From assembly GCA_003194525.1 (NCBI GenBank), contig NBIV01000433.1, forward strand, positions 1 through 39,775: a stretch of 39,775 nt of DNA, read 5' to 3'. The notes below the pieces were generated by a model. The model saw only the letters and a list, made by a program, of their open reading frames with translations, did not search any database and had not been told where the DNA came from. A program made the position numbers and the translations under genes. Below are positions 1-10,256 of this stretch, piece by piece. The DNA is from Gracilariopsis chorda (taxonomy: Eukaryota > Rhodophyta > Florideophyceae > Gracilariales > Gracilariaceae). How positions within the stretch are numbered: position 1 is the stretch's first letter; each line of letters opens with the position of its first letter.

Positions 1-2449
1 CATTGTGTGGCCAGTAAGATTATAAGTTATCAGATGTAGGAGTGCAAGTACGAACGCATGGTTCACTGAGTAGGTCATAATGTGGAAACATTGAGAAGCA
101 GTGGCCTGTATATGGATGACGATATACATCTGGCTAGCGATACGTTCACCCTTGTAGGCTATGGGCATAGAAAGAGCGCTTAAAGACGGTACGAGTGGGA
201 AGGCGATTAAAGATGTAGGTGAAAGAGGAGCAAGTGTGTCAAATGAGATAGTTTACTGAAGGACAAAGAAGAAATGCGTGTTCTATTGAGGAAGATGCGA
301 TAGGTTGAGGAATGAAGGTTTAGTGCGAGCACTACATGATGTTTGACTGCTCCTACATGCAGTGCTTGTGCTTTCTGTGGCACTGCCTGGTCCACCACTT
401 ATTTGAAGCAAGCGGAAGCAGCGGCTGGATACAACAAATAAGTCGGAGAATTGTCGGGGGATGTTGGTACGAGAAAGTTTGCGCGTCTCTACACAAATCA
501 AGATTAATAAGGCGTAGGCTACGAGATCCTTACGAAAGAGACACAGTCGAATATCGCCAACTTGAAGGAGAACCCAAGTTTTGAATGTCAACTGCCCTCT
601 TTGCAGGTAAGTTTGTGCCTACGTGGCGTATCCAATACAAAGAATGGAGAGACGGCGTTGAAGGTAGTCATTCAGAATACGTTCAAATGAAATTGGTCTC
701 GAAAGACGTGACACGCCATGCAAAGATTGAGGTACGGACAAGGGTATGAGGATTCTTTCGTTTGTGATCAAAGATGGGTATCGATCTGCAGACAGTGCTT
801 GGCCTCATAGGAGAAGAAGCGTGGCACGCACCCATCCAAAAAGAACGCACCAAATCGAATGATTTGGCTAGAATAGCGCGTAACTCACTCGGTCACGCTT
901 ATCGATCCTGAAAAGAATAAGAAACGATTTAGACGCAGATTCACCTCTCATCCGTTTTGAGGCTGGAGAAGATCGGCGACAACGGGTTACAGCGAATGGT
1001 TGAATCGCAGATGGAATTTTTATTGGAGCGCAGAGCGGGAGCAGGACTTTGATAGAACTGCGGTGAGATCATAACACTTTGAGTTAATGATGGCTTCAGT
1101 CGGTCAGTACAAATTTGAATCGTGGGTGGCAATAACTTCTGAGCCGCTGCGCTATTCCGCGAATTTCTACATAATCCTCAAACATGAATATCGTCTTCGG
1201 CTGGCTTCAACAAAGCAGAAGGATAGTGTTATGGCCGATCGCGTTCCACGTCTTCATTTTGTTCCCCACCCACCCACTCCATTATTTACTTCTAGACTGA
1301 ATCAAAGTACTTGTTCTACCGCACTGGAAGTGATACCCGACGAGCTACTGTCGCGCTGAGAAGAATACAATGCAGAACGATGCGCTCCCGACCGCGAAAG
1401 AACGCATCTGCTCAGACGCAGATGTTTCCGAAACTGATAAAACATCATCGGTTCTGTTTTACACTGTATCTTCTGGCTGACGTTAAGCGGAATAAAAAGT
1501 TAGGTAGCTTAGTTTGAAGTTACCAAACGAGGATCCTGCTCTGACAGATTCATGGGCTCAGCGAGCTTGGCATCATGCCAAGTCTGCAGAAATCGGTCAC
1601 TGTAGCACAGGTTTCTATGGTAGATATACTCCTTGGGCTGCAAACTTTTCTGAGAGTGTGATATGGGAGAGTTGGATTATGTCTGGTGTTTGTCTTAATG
1701 TCGTGTTGAAGTAAAAATGCGAAACTATTATGCTAGGGAGAGACAAGACGTGGTATGAAAATAAACAGAAGGTACGCCATCGATTAAACATAATCTGGCT
1801 CGGTAAAACCGAACTGCAGACACATCTTGATCAAGCTTGTCGCTTTGACTAGTACGGTAACCATTCACCTCCAGTTCAACTGTTTGGTCGGAGACAAAGA
1901 GAGCTTTCCCATCCCTTCAGTTGCAGCGCATATGGTTGAGTGTTGTTAACCATGACTGTGATGTTAGTGCAAAGCACTCATAATTATAGAGCAGTGTGTA
2001 CAGCAAGACACAAACAGTGATATGGACGCGATAAACGACGCATACTTGGTGAGCATGTGTATAATTCTGGACAGCCATCGAAGAGGATTTGGGATATGTT
2101 TTCAAATAAACTCCGGCACTCTGGAGTTTCAGAAGCTGAGAACGTGAAACAGAGTAACTTGTACTTTATTTCCGAGAATTGGAGACACTAGTGCGAGGCA
2201 TGCGAAGCGCTGGGAAGCACACGTGTCATAGATGGGTACGCTAGCAAATGCAGAACCTTCTTGCCCCTACGATGCCGATACAAATCACCCAGAGTCCAAC
2301 CGCCATATCGAACTAAACAGCACTACAATCAATCGTTCATATTCTGCAGAGAGTTGCGATTAAAGTGGAACTTCAGATCAATTACAAGCCATCTACACAG
2401 AAGACCTATAAGGTATGGAAACAACTGACCATAGTTGTCGCACGATGCT
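1..2449. other. Gene-poor interval, nothing recognised
   Basis: Only short open frames (at most about 100 codons) on both strands, many without an ATG. None shows domain-like composition, and none is supported by comparison with the second unit. No RNA gene or mobile-element signature was seen. Confidence 0.5.
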
Positions 2450-3473
2450 GTTCATGCGGCTGCGGTGTCTTGCAGTGAACGCATGAAGATTGCGTTTCCA
2501 ACGCCTAACATCATTGTTGTGTACTGTTGTATTTGACTATCCTCTACAGTCAGCTCATCCGTAGCCATCCACCCACCGTCAAGTGGTCACAACCCCATGA
2601 CGATGTGGGAGCAACGACCAAATGATAACTCATTTGATCGCGTCCCGTGAAGTGAGGTTGGATACCATACGGTTTTACAACCCACCCGCCGATGCCGGAT
2701 GTGCACCACGAAGCAGGGCCCGTTTTACAACTTCGTCCAGAAGGAAAGTGTTTTTACAACCAGGTTCCCACAACTGGACCGGGCAGTTTTACAACCAACC
2801 TCAAAACCATTCATCGCACCCCAGAGAGGACTGTGTGGGAAATGCGTTGGGGCTGTCGTGAAGAGAGCGCAGAGGAGATAGAAATGGTTAGCTAAGAAGA
2901 AAAGGATACTGGAACAGAAATGGTGAGATAGACAAACGCTGAACTTACGAATGATGGTGGATGGCGTCAAGTTATGGTATTTGGATCGAGCGAGTACCCA
3001 ATAGACTGCGGAGCTTACGAGGGCTGCAGCGGCATCCCCTAGCCTCAGCCTCCTTGGATACTGCTCTGGGGCGATCAGATAAAATAAGCGAAGCTAGGAA
3101 ATCCACTGTTAGGACCCCTCCAGAGTTCATTAGACCCCTATACTATACCATGTAACTTGTGAGAAGTGTAGACGAACGAGAGAAAATGAGTGGATTGGTC
3201 AGAGTTGCAAAATGCATCTGGAGAAAAGGTAACAGTGAGAACTCGAGTATCAAACACTAGAGCGGAAGCAGATAATGTTGTGGTTGTGATGGTGTATGGA
3301 AAGCTGTATAGGGCACTGGGGTGGTAAGGTTGAGAATGAGACTGGGGACGTTGCGACCGACGAAGATGTTGGACAGGGGGTATTTATAGGGAATGAGGCC
3401 GTCTTATCGTGAACGAACATATGGGCGAGAGTCAAATGCATTGTGTCTATAATTGCAGGGAACGAGTTATGAT
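2450..3473 (-). repeat. Repeat R1, copy 1 (inverted relative to 19328-20354)
   Basis: About 1.02 kb that matches 19328-20354 as its reverse complement at roughly 90-95 percent and recurs in the second tandem unit at 33233-34257. On the minus strand it carries, in order, a TATAAATA box (3381-3388), a GTAAGT donor-like site (2944-2949) and four GTTGTAAAAC motifs (2671-2796). No terminal inverted repeats, target-site duplication, transposase or TG...CA ends were found, so its class is unknown. Confidence 0.85.
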
Positions 3474-4132
3474 CATCACGAAATCTTACTCTCCTGAGGA
3501 ATGTTGTTCCCTGATGATCGAGGAGAATCTCCATTTTCAAATGCGAGGTGCCACGGCCCGGAGTCAGGCCCCGTTATAATTCATGTTCCAAGGCATGATT
3601 TCCAAATTCTGTGTCATCAAATAAGTTGCAGGCACAGGCTATTCCCCACGGGGGCTTGCATGGACATTTACCGAGTTGTCTTAAATTTACAAGACAGGAA
3701 GTAGCGCAAATGTAGAAGTGGTTACCGGCCGAATGCACATATTTGTTTCTAACTACTCTCCTTGATCTAATTAGATAATCAGCCTCCAATTTCGACTATT
3801 GCGACAATACACGCCATGTTTGAAGTACAAGGATAGAAAGGTCCTCGGTTTTGCAGAAAGTTTACGTTTTGCTCTTCTTTTGTGTCTTTTCTATACATGT
3901 CAAATAACCTCATTGGCAGAATTATGGAGCTAGCGGTGCGGAAATGGAACGCTACGTTGTACAGAAGCATATCAGAAGGCTGGAACGTTGTACTGTATCA
4001 GCACTGAACAGGCGAAGTACGTAGATGTGAAGGGGAGTTATGGCAAATGCCACGGCGCATAGATCTGCAATAAACTCCAGCAAATGAGGCGAGACTAAGT
4101 GGAACTTCGACAGGTAACCCTTGACTTCGGAT
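3474..4132. other. Interval between R1 and R2, no clear gene
   Basis: Contains the 3' part of the low-confidence minus-strand frame 3998-4357 and otherwise only short open frames. Nothing else recognised. Confidence 0.4.
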
Positions 4133-4357
4133 TGTGTTTGTTTTTAGATTGCGAGCTTGTACTTGCTGATAATCAGAGTCAACCTTATTTCCGTTCGGTT
4201 TCATAACGGCAGCAAGTGCAAAGTTTCTTTTGGTACACTCTATCGGCAAAAGCTGCATTCTTTCTGTTTCCCAACTCGGTATCGACTCACGAATGGGCGC
4301 CAACAACTGCTGCTTACTACATGTCACGTACACGTTTCGCTCGTGCAAGCTATCCAT
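3998..4357 (-). CDS. Small unrecognised protein, R2-associated (copy 1)
   Basis: A 119-codon frame starting MDSLHERNVYVTCSK and running out of R2 into its flank. The first 75 or so codons are inside R2 and stay open in all three copies (29017-29280 plus strand; 34777-35139 minus strand). The C-terminal part differs in the plus-strand copy because the flank differs. Most differences between copies change the amino acid, so there is no sign of purifying selection. No domain is recognised. It may be a gene fragment carried by the repeat or a chance open frame. Confidence 0.25.
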   Translation of the reverse strand: MDSLHERNVYVTCSKQQLLAPIRESIPSWETERMQLLPIECTKRNFALAAVMKPNGNKVDSDYQQVQARNLKTNTIRSQGLPVEVPLSLASFAGVYCRSMRRGICHNSPSHLRTSPVQC

Positions 4358-4873
4358 CGCGACCACGGTGTAGTGTAGAGTATTCTCTGAGCCGAAGGGG
4401 GTTCTTCGCTTGGTGTCTTGGTAGAAAGGAAGTTACAGAAATAGTTGTAACGCTTGAAAAGCTTTGGCCGCACATCTAGAGCGACAGATAGATCCAGATA
4501 TCACTGTTCTAACCATGATTTGATTTTTATCATTTGCGGTTCTCTGTCTCCCTACTACACCGAATCGGATTCATGGAGATACAGCTTGACTGGAACAGGT
4601 GCCGTAAAAATATAGATCACACACCTTCTCTTATTCAGCTCGTAAGCTTTTTAGAGATAGGGCTATGAGTGTCTAGCATGTACATCTGCATATCTGAAAA
4701 ACTCAGTTTTACTCCTTGAAGAGAACTTGCTTTTAAATTCTCAGTCTGACGCAATTTCCGAGTGTGAGTAGAAGAGTGTGTGTGGAAGAGGCACACTTGA
4801 ATCATAGCAATATTGCTATCACCAGATGGGCACCATGGGAGTACATGGCGATTAAAGTTCGGTTAGAGATATT
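4133..4873 (-). repeat. Repeat R2, copy 1 (inverted relative to 28494-29246)
   Basis: About 740 bases matching the reverse complement of 28494-29246, repeated again at about 34912-35655 in the second tandem unit. It contains a 16-nt perfect palindrome and part of a small open frame on the minus strand. No terminal repeats or transposase seen. Confidence 0.85.
4804..4819. repeat. 16-nt perfect palindrome ATAGCAATATTGCTAT
   Basis: Self-complementary over all 16 bases and conserved without change at 28553-28568 and 35586-35601, inside R2 copies that have diverged elsewhere. It could be a dimeric protein-binding site. Function unknown. Confidence 0.8.
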
Positions 4874-4945
4874 TTGTAAGCACAAGTGCTCTAGATATAC
4901 CATAATGCTCTACCTTGCAGCATTGATCATAGCGCCTTGATGCAG

Positions 4946-5014
4946 ATGGGGAGTAACTTACTTCAGCCAATCATGCATTGCCGCGCAGCGTATCTTATCG
5001 ACCGTAGCTATTAG
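4946..5014 (+). CDS. Conserved upstream short ORF of family member A
   Basis: Twenty-two codons, MGSNLLQPIMHCRAAYLIDR then two residues and TAG. It aligns with the starts of the frames at 11935 (MKSIAFEPIKQSHAA) and 16025 (MKSTSFDPIDNCHAAQHID): M-x-S-x-x-[FL]-x-P-I-x-x-[SC]-x-A-A. It lies 297 nt before the ATG of A, against 307 and 310 nt for C and D. It could be a first exon cut short by a stop, or a regulatory upstream ORF. The same frame recurs at 35728-35796. Confidence 0.45.
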   Translation: MGSNLLQPIMHCRAAYLIDRSY

Positions 5015-5242
5015 CCAAGGGGGTGTCGCAATGGGATAGGTGTTCCACAAAGCAAATTCCCATTGGAACCAGCTTCATCCCCACGCGGATGAGCATGCAC
5101 AGCGGGCTTTCCAGCCTTGCTTCAGGCTCGTCCGTCTTCAAGCTCACCTGTCGAAATGACTTGCTTTCTCCATCACTGTCGTGCAGTACTGCTTCAAGCT
5201 TTTTCTTTACCGTAAGCCTGCGTGACGTCACAGTAATTCGCG

Positions 5243-5905
5243 ATGAAGTGCGGAAAACACCGCAGCCGGGACGAGTGCACTTCCTCCGAATCATTTCTCA
5301 ACCACAAGAGAACCCGCCCAAATCCTCCCTCTCAACATGAATCCGTCTTTTGGGCCTCAACGCGCCGTCTAGAAAACTTGACGAACGCCATCCCGGCATC
5401 CCCCGCCTCTTACACCGTGGACGCAGACAGTCTGGGTCGTGGTGTTCATCTCCGGTCCCCTCCTCCCACACCCTCGCCTAGGCCAAAGCGCCCCTTTCGT
5501 TGTGTCAAGCACCATGGCTTCCTGGACGGGATTTGCAACGACGCGAGACAGGCGTCGAATAGAGTGGCGCAAGTCGACTATGGATCATATTGCCATGAAA
5601 CTGCCTCACTCTCATGCATTGGGTCGCCTAGATCTTCGAGACCTGCCCCGTATGTGTACAGGACTCCGTCGCCGGGACCTGTCCCGCTGGTTTCTGATAA
5701 CTCGCCAAGCTTTCAAACCAGAGCGGACTCGCCACCGAGACAGCCCGTTCTCAGCAGCATCGCGGTTTGTGAGTCACCCGAACCATCCAAAGCAGCTATA
5801 ACTCTGGAATACGCTGGTGCTCATGGTACAATGCCATTTACCGCCACATGCAACTCACAATGTGTTCTTTCCGCACTCCTTCTGGCCCCGCACCACCGCA
5901 GATGA
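5243..5905 (+). CDS. Basic Ser/Pro-rich nuclear-like protein, paralogue A
   Basis: A 220-residue frame from ATG MKCGKHRSRD. Residues 1-35 are basic and align with paralogue C (MTCENRRNKRERAAS). A shared SYTVDAD block follows at about 56-62, then RSPPPTPSPRPKRP (a possible nuclear localisation signal), then VKHHGFLDGI, which aligns with VKPEGFLGAI of C. YRTPSPGPVP, shared with C, lies at about 139-148. The C-terminus ends before the D-x-GTQT motif and acidic tail of the other copies, so A may be truncated. The second-unit copy (36025-36687) differs at residues 9 (R to P), 41 (R to C) and 127 (G to A) with one silent change, a ratio expected without selection. No enzyme domain; function unknown. 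Confidence 0.45.
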   Translation: MKCGKHRSRDECTSSESFLNHKRTRPNPPSQHESVFWASTRRLENLTNAIPASPASYTVDADSLGRGVHLRSPPPTPSPRPKRPFRCVKHHGFLDGICNDARQASNRVAQVDYGSYCHETASLSCIGSPRSSRPAPYVYRTPSPGPVPLVSDNSPSFQTRADSPPRQPVLSSIAVCESPEPSKAAITLEYAGAHGTMPFTATCNSQCVLSALLLAPHHRR

Positions 5906-7948
5906 GACCATCAGCGAATCGCTGCTGAGCCTCGGTTGCAGGTCACGCTACCGTATCCCGGAAGGCAGTGAAGTGTGAGCGAACACCTTCAGCCATCGAC
6001 CGCAAGGGACATCGAGCGTACTATGGTTTGATCAATGTTCAGTTTTGGCAGTGTTTCGACCATCACATTCTATCACTGATGAGCCGTGCGTTCCCAAGGC
6101 TTAGTGCTGGAAAGGTTCTCAGAGAACAACACATCGTGCTGAGTCTTTCCCAGGTGCTTAATATTTTCTTCTGCACCAGTGCATGGCAAAGGTGTCCTGC
6201 ACACCTCTGTAAAAGCTTGCCAGAAGGTGAAACAGAAAAAGAAACAGGCCCAAGGAGCAGCTTTTCAGCGCTGCTGGGAGCGATGAAAGCTAGCGACGTT
6301 TAACCGTCTTTGCCAGTTTGAAATATTCTTCCTCATGCGGCCTTCAGCACATGTAGCATTTGTAGGGACTGCCGCCGTGTGCCCGAAATCCGAACCACAC
6401 TGGAAAAAAGGAATGACAGTCTGCACTGTTGTTGAACGTGCTTGGTCGTGTTCAAAAACAATGAACGCGCCAAGCGCGACGCCTTAAAAACTTTAATCGG
6501 TGTTTCAGTTCTTGAAATCTGTTCGAATTCAACCCTTGCGCAGCAGCTGTACCCCACTTTGTGGCGTCTGCTTGAATCTATCAGTAAACATCACATCCAC
6601 AACCGCCAGTAATAAGCGCAAAGCCTTTGTTTTAATCCGTAAGGTCTTTGATAATTCATTCGAGAAACACGACATTTGGAATTGAAACAGCCGTCACCCA
6701 TTTTGCATTCTCTGATTAGACCAAAGAGAAAAAGATTAGAGAACAGAAGTTGAGAACAAGTTCTGAAGTTATTTTCAGCTATTTCTGCTACAGAAGAGTG
6801 GGTGGAAGTCGAACAAGACGGGCGGGAGGAGAATTGCCCGTGCCTGCAGCTCAATGGAAGATAAGTAATTGGAGTCGGAAACCCTGGAAGACGAAGTGGT
6901 GAGATCGAAAGCAGGCATCTGACTATCAAGAACCTTAGGAACTGGACCACTGGACCGCTGGACCCATGATCTTAGAATCCGTAGACCAATAACAATAAAA
7001 ACTGTTCTTGGTACTCATTTCAAGAAGGAATACAGATAAAACTTGGTGAAAGTTCCTTCTGGTTACATGTTGGGGGTTTTCTGGACACAAAGACTTGAAA
7101 TTGAGCATGGGAAGCACCTGTTTAGTCTTGTTGAAGAACGGTTCGTGTCATATCAACAACGTGCTCTTATCCTATTGAAGCACTCAGCACGCTAAGATTC
7201 CACTGAAACAGATGATCTTCACGAATTTGATCTTCGTTGCTTCATATACGCTGCCTTTTCTCATTATATCTAGTCGAGAATATCAAGAAGCTTTCTTTTG
7301 ACAACGTGCAAATCCATTCAGGGTCCAGACTGCATGAACAGTTCATGGTTCACATGTATCATGATATGGGAGCTAATATTAAACTGCGCATTCACATTTA
7401 CTTTGAAAAGTATTCTTCAAGAAGACAGAACAGTCAACCAACGTGGAGTGAACTCCTAGGTTCAATGGGCGAAGTCCGGGTCAAACGTTCTTCATTAACC
7501 TCAATGTATGTAAAGGGTTACATGCTTTGCTGAAACAGTAGGAAGACCCTGTCTCTGCTTGACCCGGTCTCTGCTTCAAGCTTGTAAGCTGTCAGAAAGG
7601 GTTCCAAGTAACTAAAATGTAAACATACACGTTAAATAACTCTATCGTGTACAATAAGAACTAAATTGAGCGCTGTGCTGCTCGAGAAAGTGTGAAACTA
7701 ACGCTTCACCATCATATCACCTTCAACATTCGTCTTATTTTGTTTGTGGTATCGTAGAGTTCTTTGTCAAGCACGCTCGCCACTCGGCGGAATGGATACG
7801 AGGGGTCTGCAAGAGACTTCGAAGCAAACCCTGAAACTGACCTGCACTAAGCAGACGCAATCGGATCGATAGCACTCAGGAACGAAATAGAAATCCATAC
7901 AAGTTTATTTGGCTCGCGAATATGCACAACAACGATGGCTTATTCTTT
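5906..7948. other. Gene-poor interval, nothing recognised
   Basis: About 2 kb with only short frames. The longest (5968-6303 plus, 7237-7533 plus) lack an ATG start or show no domain-like composition. Sequence is nearly identical in the second unit (36688-38700). No RNA gene identified. Confidence 0.4.
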
Positions 7949-8248
7949 CTAATTCTCTCTGCAAGGCAGAGCACATGAACAGACTCGCTTGCCAGCCTTC
8001 TTTTTGTGCTTCTTTGGTTTTCTTGCGCGTTTTGCCTTGCGCCTTTCCTTGATGCCTTCATTTCTTATGCCCAGCGGCCTTCCACGGCTCACAGAGAGCC
8101 CTTGAAGAGCCCTAGTCACGCTGGACATCCGAAACTCGGCCCAGTCTTGCGGCGTGCGCAGATCGTACCGCCGGCGCTCCGGGGTGGTGAGGCCATATCC
8201 TGTTGCGACTCCGTTGAACCGAACGACCAAACGCTCCGGAACGCGCAT
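7949..8248 (-). CDS. Small basic VRFNGVATGY protein (family F, copy 1)
   Basis: A 99-residue frame from ATG at 8248: MRVPERLVVRFNGVATGYG, then TPERRRYDLRTPQDWAEF, MSSVTRALQGLS and a lysine/arginine-rich tail (about residues 66-87: KERRKAKRARKPKKHKKK) that would act as a nuclear or nucleolar signal, ending in a Cys-rich CSCALPC. The paralogue at 22215-22759 conserves all these blocks. Similarity extends upstream through codons GFIF...TEA to a possible first exon starting at 8462 (MDSGEMRSAGSGPVRRAL), with an intron candidate at 8290-8337. In this copy that first exon is one base out of phase, so either it is damaged or translation starts at 8248. Function unknown. Confidence 0.5.
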   Translation of the reverse strand: MRVPERLVVRFNGVATGYGLTTPERRRYDLRTPQDWAEFRMSSVTRALQGLSVSRGRPLGIRNEGIKERRKAKRARKPKKHKKKAGKRVCSCALPCREN

Positions 8249-8508
8249 TGTGCGAGCCTCGGTGTATCGATAGTAACGGAAGATGAAACCTAAAAATTCA
8301 GGCAACGAAAACGGAAAGATGGGTTGTCCTTTTCTACCCTAGGCAAGGGAACCGGGAAAGTGTTTGGAGGGTGAAAGGACGGAGTTTGAACAACGAAAAG
8401 AAAGAATTAAGTGCTCTCCGAACCGGCCCACTTCCTGCAGAACGCATCTCTCCCGAATCCATAACATCAAGGTCGTAGTGCAGGCACTAGTGAGCTTCCC
8501 CACTCGAA

Positions 8509-8957
8509 ATGCAACTCTCCCGTTTCCACCAACACCTGTCCGTGCAGGTTTCTATGCAAGAGAGAGGTGTTCTCGTTATGAATCCGTCCTCACAATTCAT
8601 TCAAATGGAGCAATGTGATGCACCAAAGACGAAGGTGGTTTCAAACAGCATACATTCCGCACGCATCAGTTCAGTAATCATCAGAGCACTCTCACCTGCG
8701 TTCACGGTGACGTGGCTTCGACATGTTTCCACGCTAAAGTGCTAGCTGTGGATGTAGAAAATGAGGCGCCGAGCGGTATATGGGTTTTCGTGGGTAGACA
8801 TGGTGAGTATGCTGGATACATTCCCACATTTGTTAGCTACCCCCATAATGACGCACGAAACGGATTAATGAGAGGAGAGGACGCACAATGCAACCGTCTG
8901 ACAGCTGCAAATCTCTGCCCGCAACTGACAGACGCTTCTCCTCCCCCGATTCTGTAG
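8509..8957 (+). pseudogene. Conserved upstream frame of paralogue B (frameshifted)
   Basis: Starts ATG MQLSRFHQHLSVQVSMQERG and includes NPSSQFIQ in frame 1. It then needs a one-base shift near 8640-8648 to continue as HTFRTHQFSNHQS...VHGD...GIWVFVGRHGEY...SYPHNDARNGLMRGED in frame 3 to the TAG at 8957. The copy at 22805-23206 has the same sequence in one frame with a base more. Between the two copies the HTFRTHQF codons differ only at third positions, so this was a real coding region. It starts 46 nt from the divergent ATG at 8462. Whether it is a separate gene or a 5' exon of B (ATG to ATG 652 nt) is open. Confidence 0.55.
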
Positions 8958-9160
8958 CGCGGAAAGCCGCCAGCTGTCCTCTCTCGCCGCCGTGGAAGTT
9001 CCTCTCCTTCACCGTGCATCAACGCGCCCCGTGATCTCCTCCAACTCTATTTCAACCGCTTCTTCCGCACCGCGAATTGCCTTTTGCTCTTCCACCATCG
9101 CGCTGCACCGTCACATTCCATCCCCACAGCTCAAGCCAGCGCCAACAGACAAATCTGGAG

Positions 9161-10256
9161 ATGAATCCCCGGCAGCGTTCTAAAAAGTGCGCTTCCAGCC
9201 CCTCCGTCACACTCCCGAGAAGCAAGCGGCCACGCGTCAACGCCCTTAAGGACGACGTACCGCTCTCCCATCTCTCTATTCGGGCATCGCGACTTTTGTC
9301 GAGTCGCGTGGCATTCTCTTCCCGGCCGCAGAACAAATTGGACGCTACCCACACGGGTGCCTGCAGCCCTCCCCGCCTCACACTCTCCCAAAACGCATAA
9401 CCACAACCGGCTGTCGTCGCCACATCTATGCACGACGCCATGTTCTGCACAAGCGACGGGTAATTGTGACACGGGAAGTTGCCAAACGGTCACTGATTCA
9501 TTGCCAAGTCCGCAGGTTTGGGCGTTTTACCCGATACTGGCCACTGGATCGGCAGACGAAGCAGCCAAAGCTGATGATGCCGGTGCAACACCACCCACCG
9601 TATCCCGCACTGGGTCTCACCGCCTTCTCGCGTCTCATCTATCACCGCCCACCGATGCGGATGCCAGCGTTGCCCCGTCGAATCCTCCTGGCGAGCTGCC
9701 ATACAATATCCCACCAAGCCGCGTCAGCTCGGGGAACGCCATCCGCCCACGCCATCATCCGCCGTCGATTCCAAGGAGATTTTCCCTTGGTGGCCCCCTG
9801 ATGCCGGCGAGCAACCACTTCGCGTCTGCGTTCACTTGTAAAACCGCTCCTTGTACCAGCCCATCACAGGAAATATTGGGACACGCTGCCGCCTGCACAC
9901 CGCGTCTATCCCCTAGTGTGCGTTCTCGCGACCCTCGGCGAATCGATGCAGGCACTCAAACATGTGCCTTGGATTACCCGGAGAGTAGTACGCAGTTGCT
10001 CACTGACCTTTACAACAATCGCAATGTCAACGGTAAGCTTGCGGCGGGGAGTGCGATAGAGGCAATTGATCTGGGTAGCGGAGAAGATGACGAACGCGTC
10101 GAAACCGTTCCTGAAGTGGTGGATAAAAAGCTGAAAGTTGGCGAAGATGATGAAAACGTCGAGAGTCTTCTTGAAGCGGTGGATGATAAGGTAGAAGTCG
10201 TTGACTTGTGAACGGATTCGGAAGACGAACGCTCTGAAAAGCTGTGCACGTTTTGA
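9161..10256 (+). pseudogene. Basic, Ser/Pro-rich protein with GTQT motif and acidic SIM-like tail, paralogue B
   Basis: Starts at ATG 9161 after a C/T-rich leader: MNPRQRSKKCASSPSVTLPR, then SKRPRVN, a probable nuclear signal. This frame closes at 9400. The homologous continuation (HLCTTPCSAQATGNC, PRRFSLGGPLMP, RIDAGTQT at 9939-9962) is in another frame that is open through 10211, so a one-base frameshift or an unseen splice lies at about 9300-9400. The tail is acidic with two 20-residue repeats (GEDDERVE...KLKV, GEDDENVE...KVEV) and the cores AIDLGSGEDDE and VEVVDL. The TGA at 10209 occupies the place of a TGT in D, and TDSEDERSEK follows in frame to 10256, matching TDSEAEDSD of D. Likely a decaying gene. 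Confidence 0.5.

Larger units (their letters stand above)
1..8977 (+). repeat. Tandem unit, first copy of the about 30.78 kb repeat
   Basis: Bases 1-8977 match 30787-39775 from end to end in the same orientation. The offset drifts between 30,779 and 30,798 because of small indels. By eye the copies differ by roughly 1-2 percent. Neither repeat boundary is visible: the match begins at the first base and runs to the last base of the window. That is what a slice through a tandem array, or a concatenated circular molecule, would show. Confidence 0.95.

Noticed and set aside
2450..3473. R1 as a solo LTR
   Set aside because: It has a TATA box but no TG...CA ends, no target-site duplication and no internal retroelement sequence anywhere in the window.
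6518..6548. GTTCGAATTC, resembling a tRNA T-loop
   Set aside because: No flanking stem pairing and no anticodon or acceptor arm found.
1..8977. Pure assembly artefact: a circular contig with overlapping ends
   Set aside because: The two ends differ by scattered substitutions, several indels and a 17-base microsatellite gain, which is too much for one molecule read twice accurately. Not fully excluded for haplotypes or low-quality reads.
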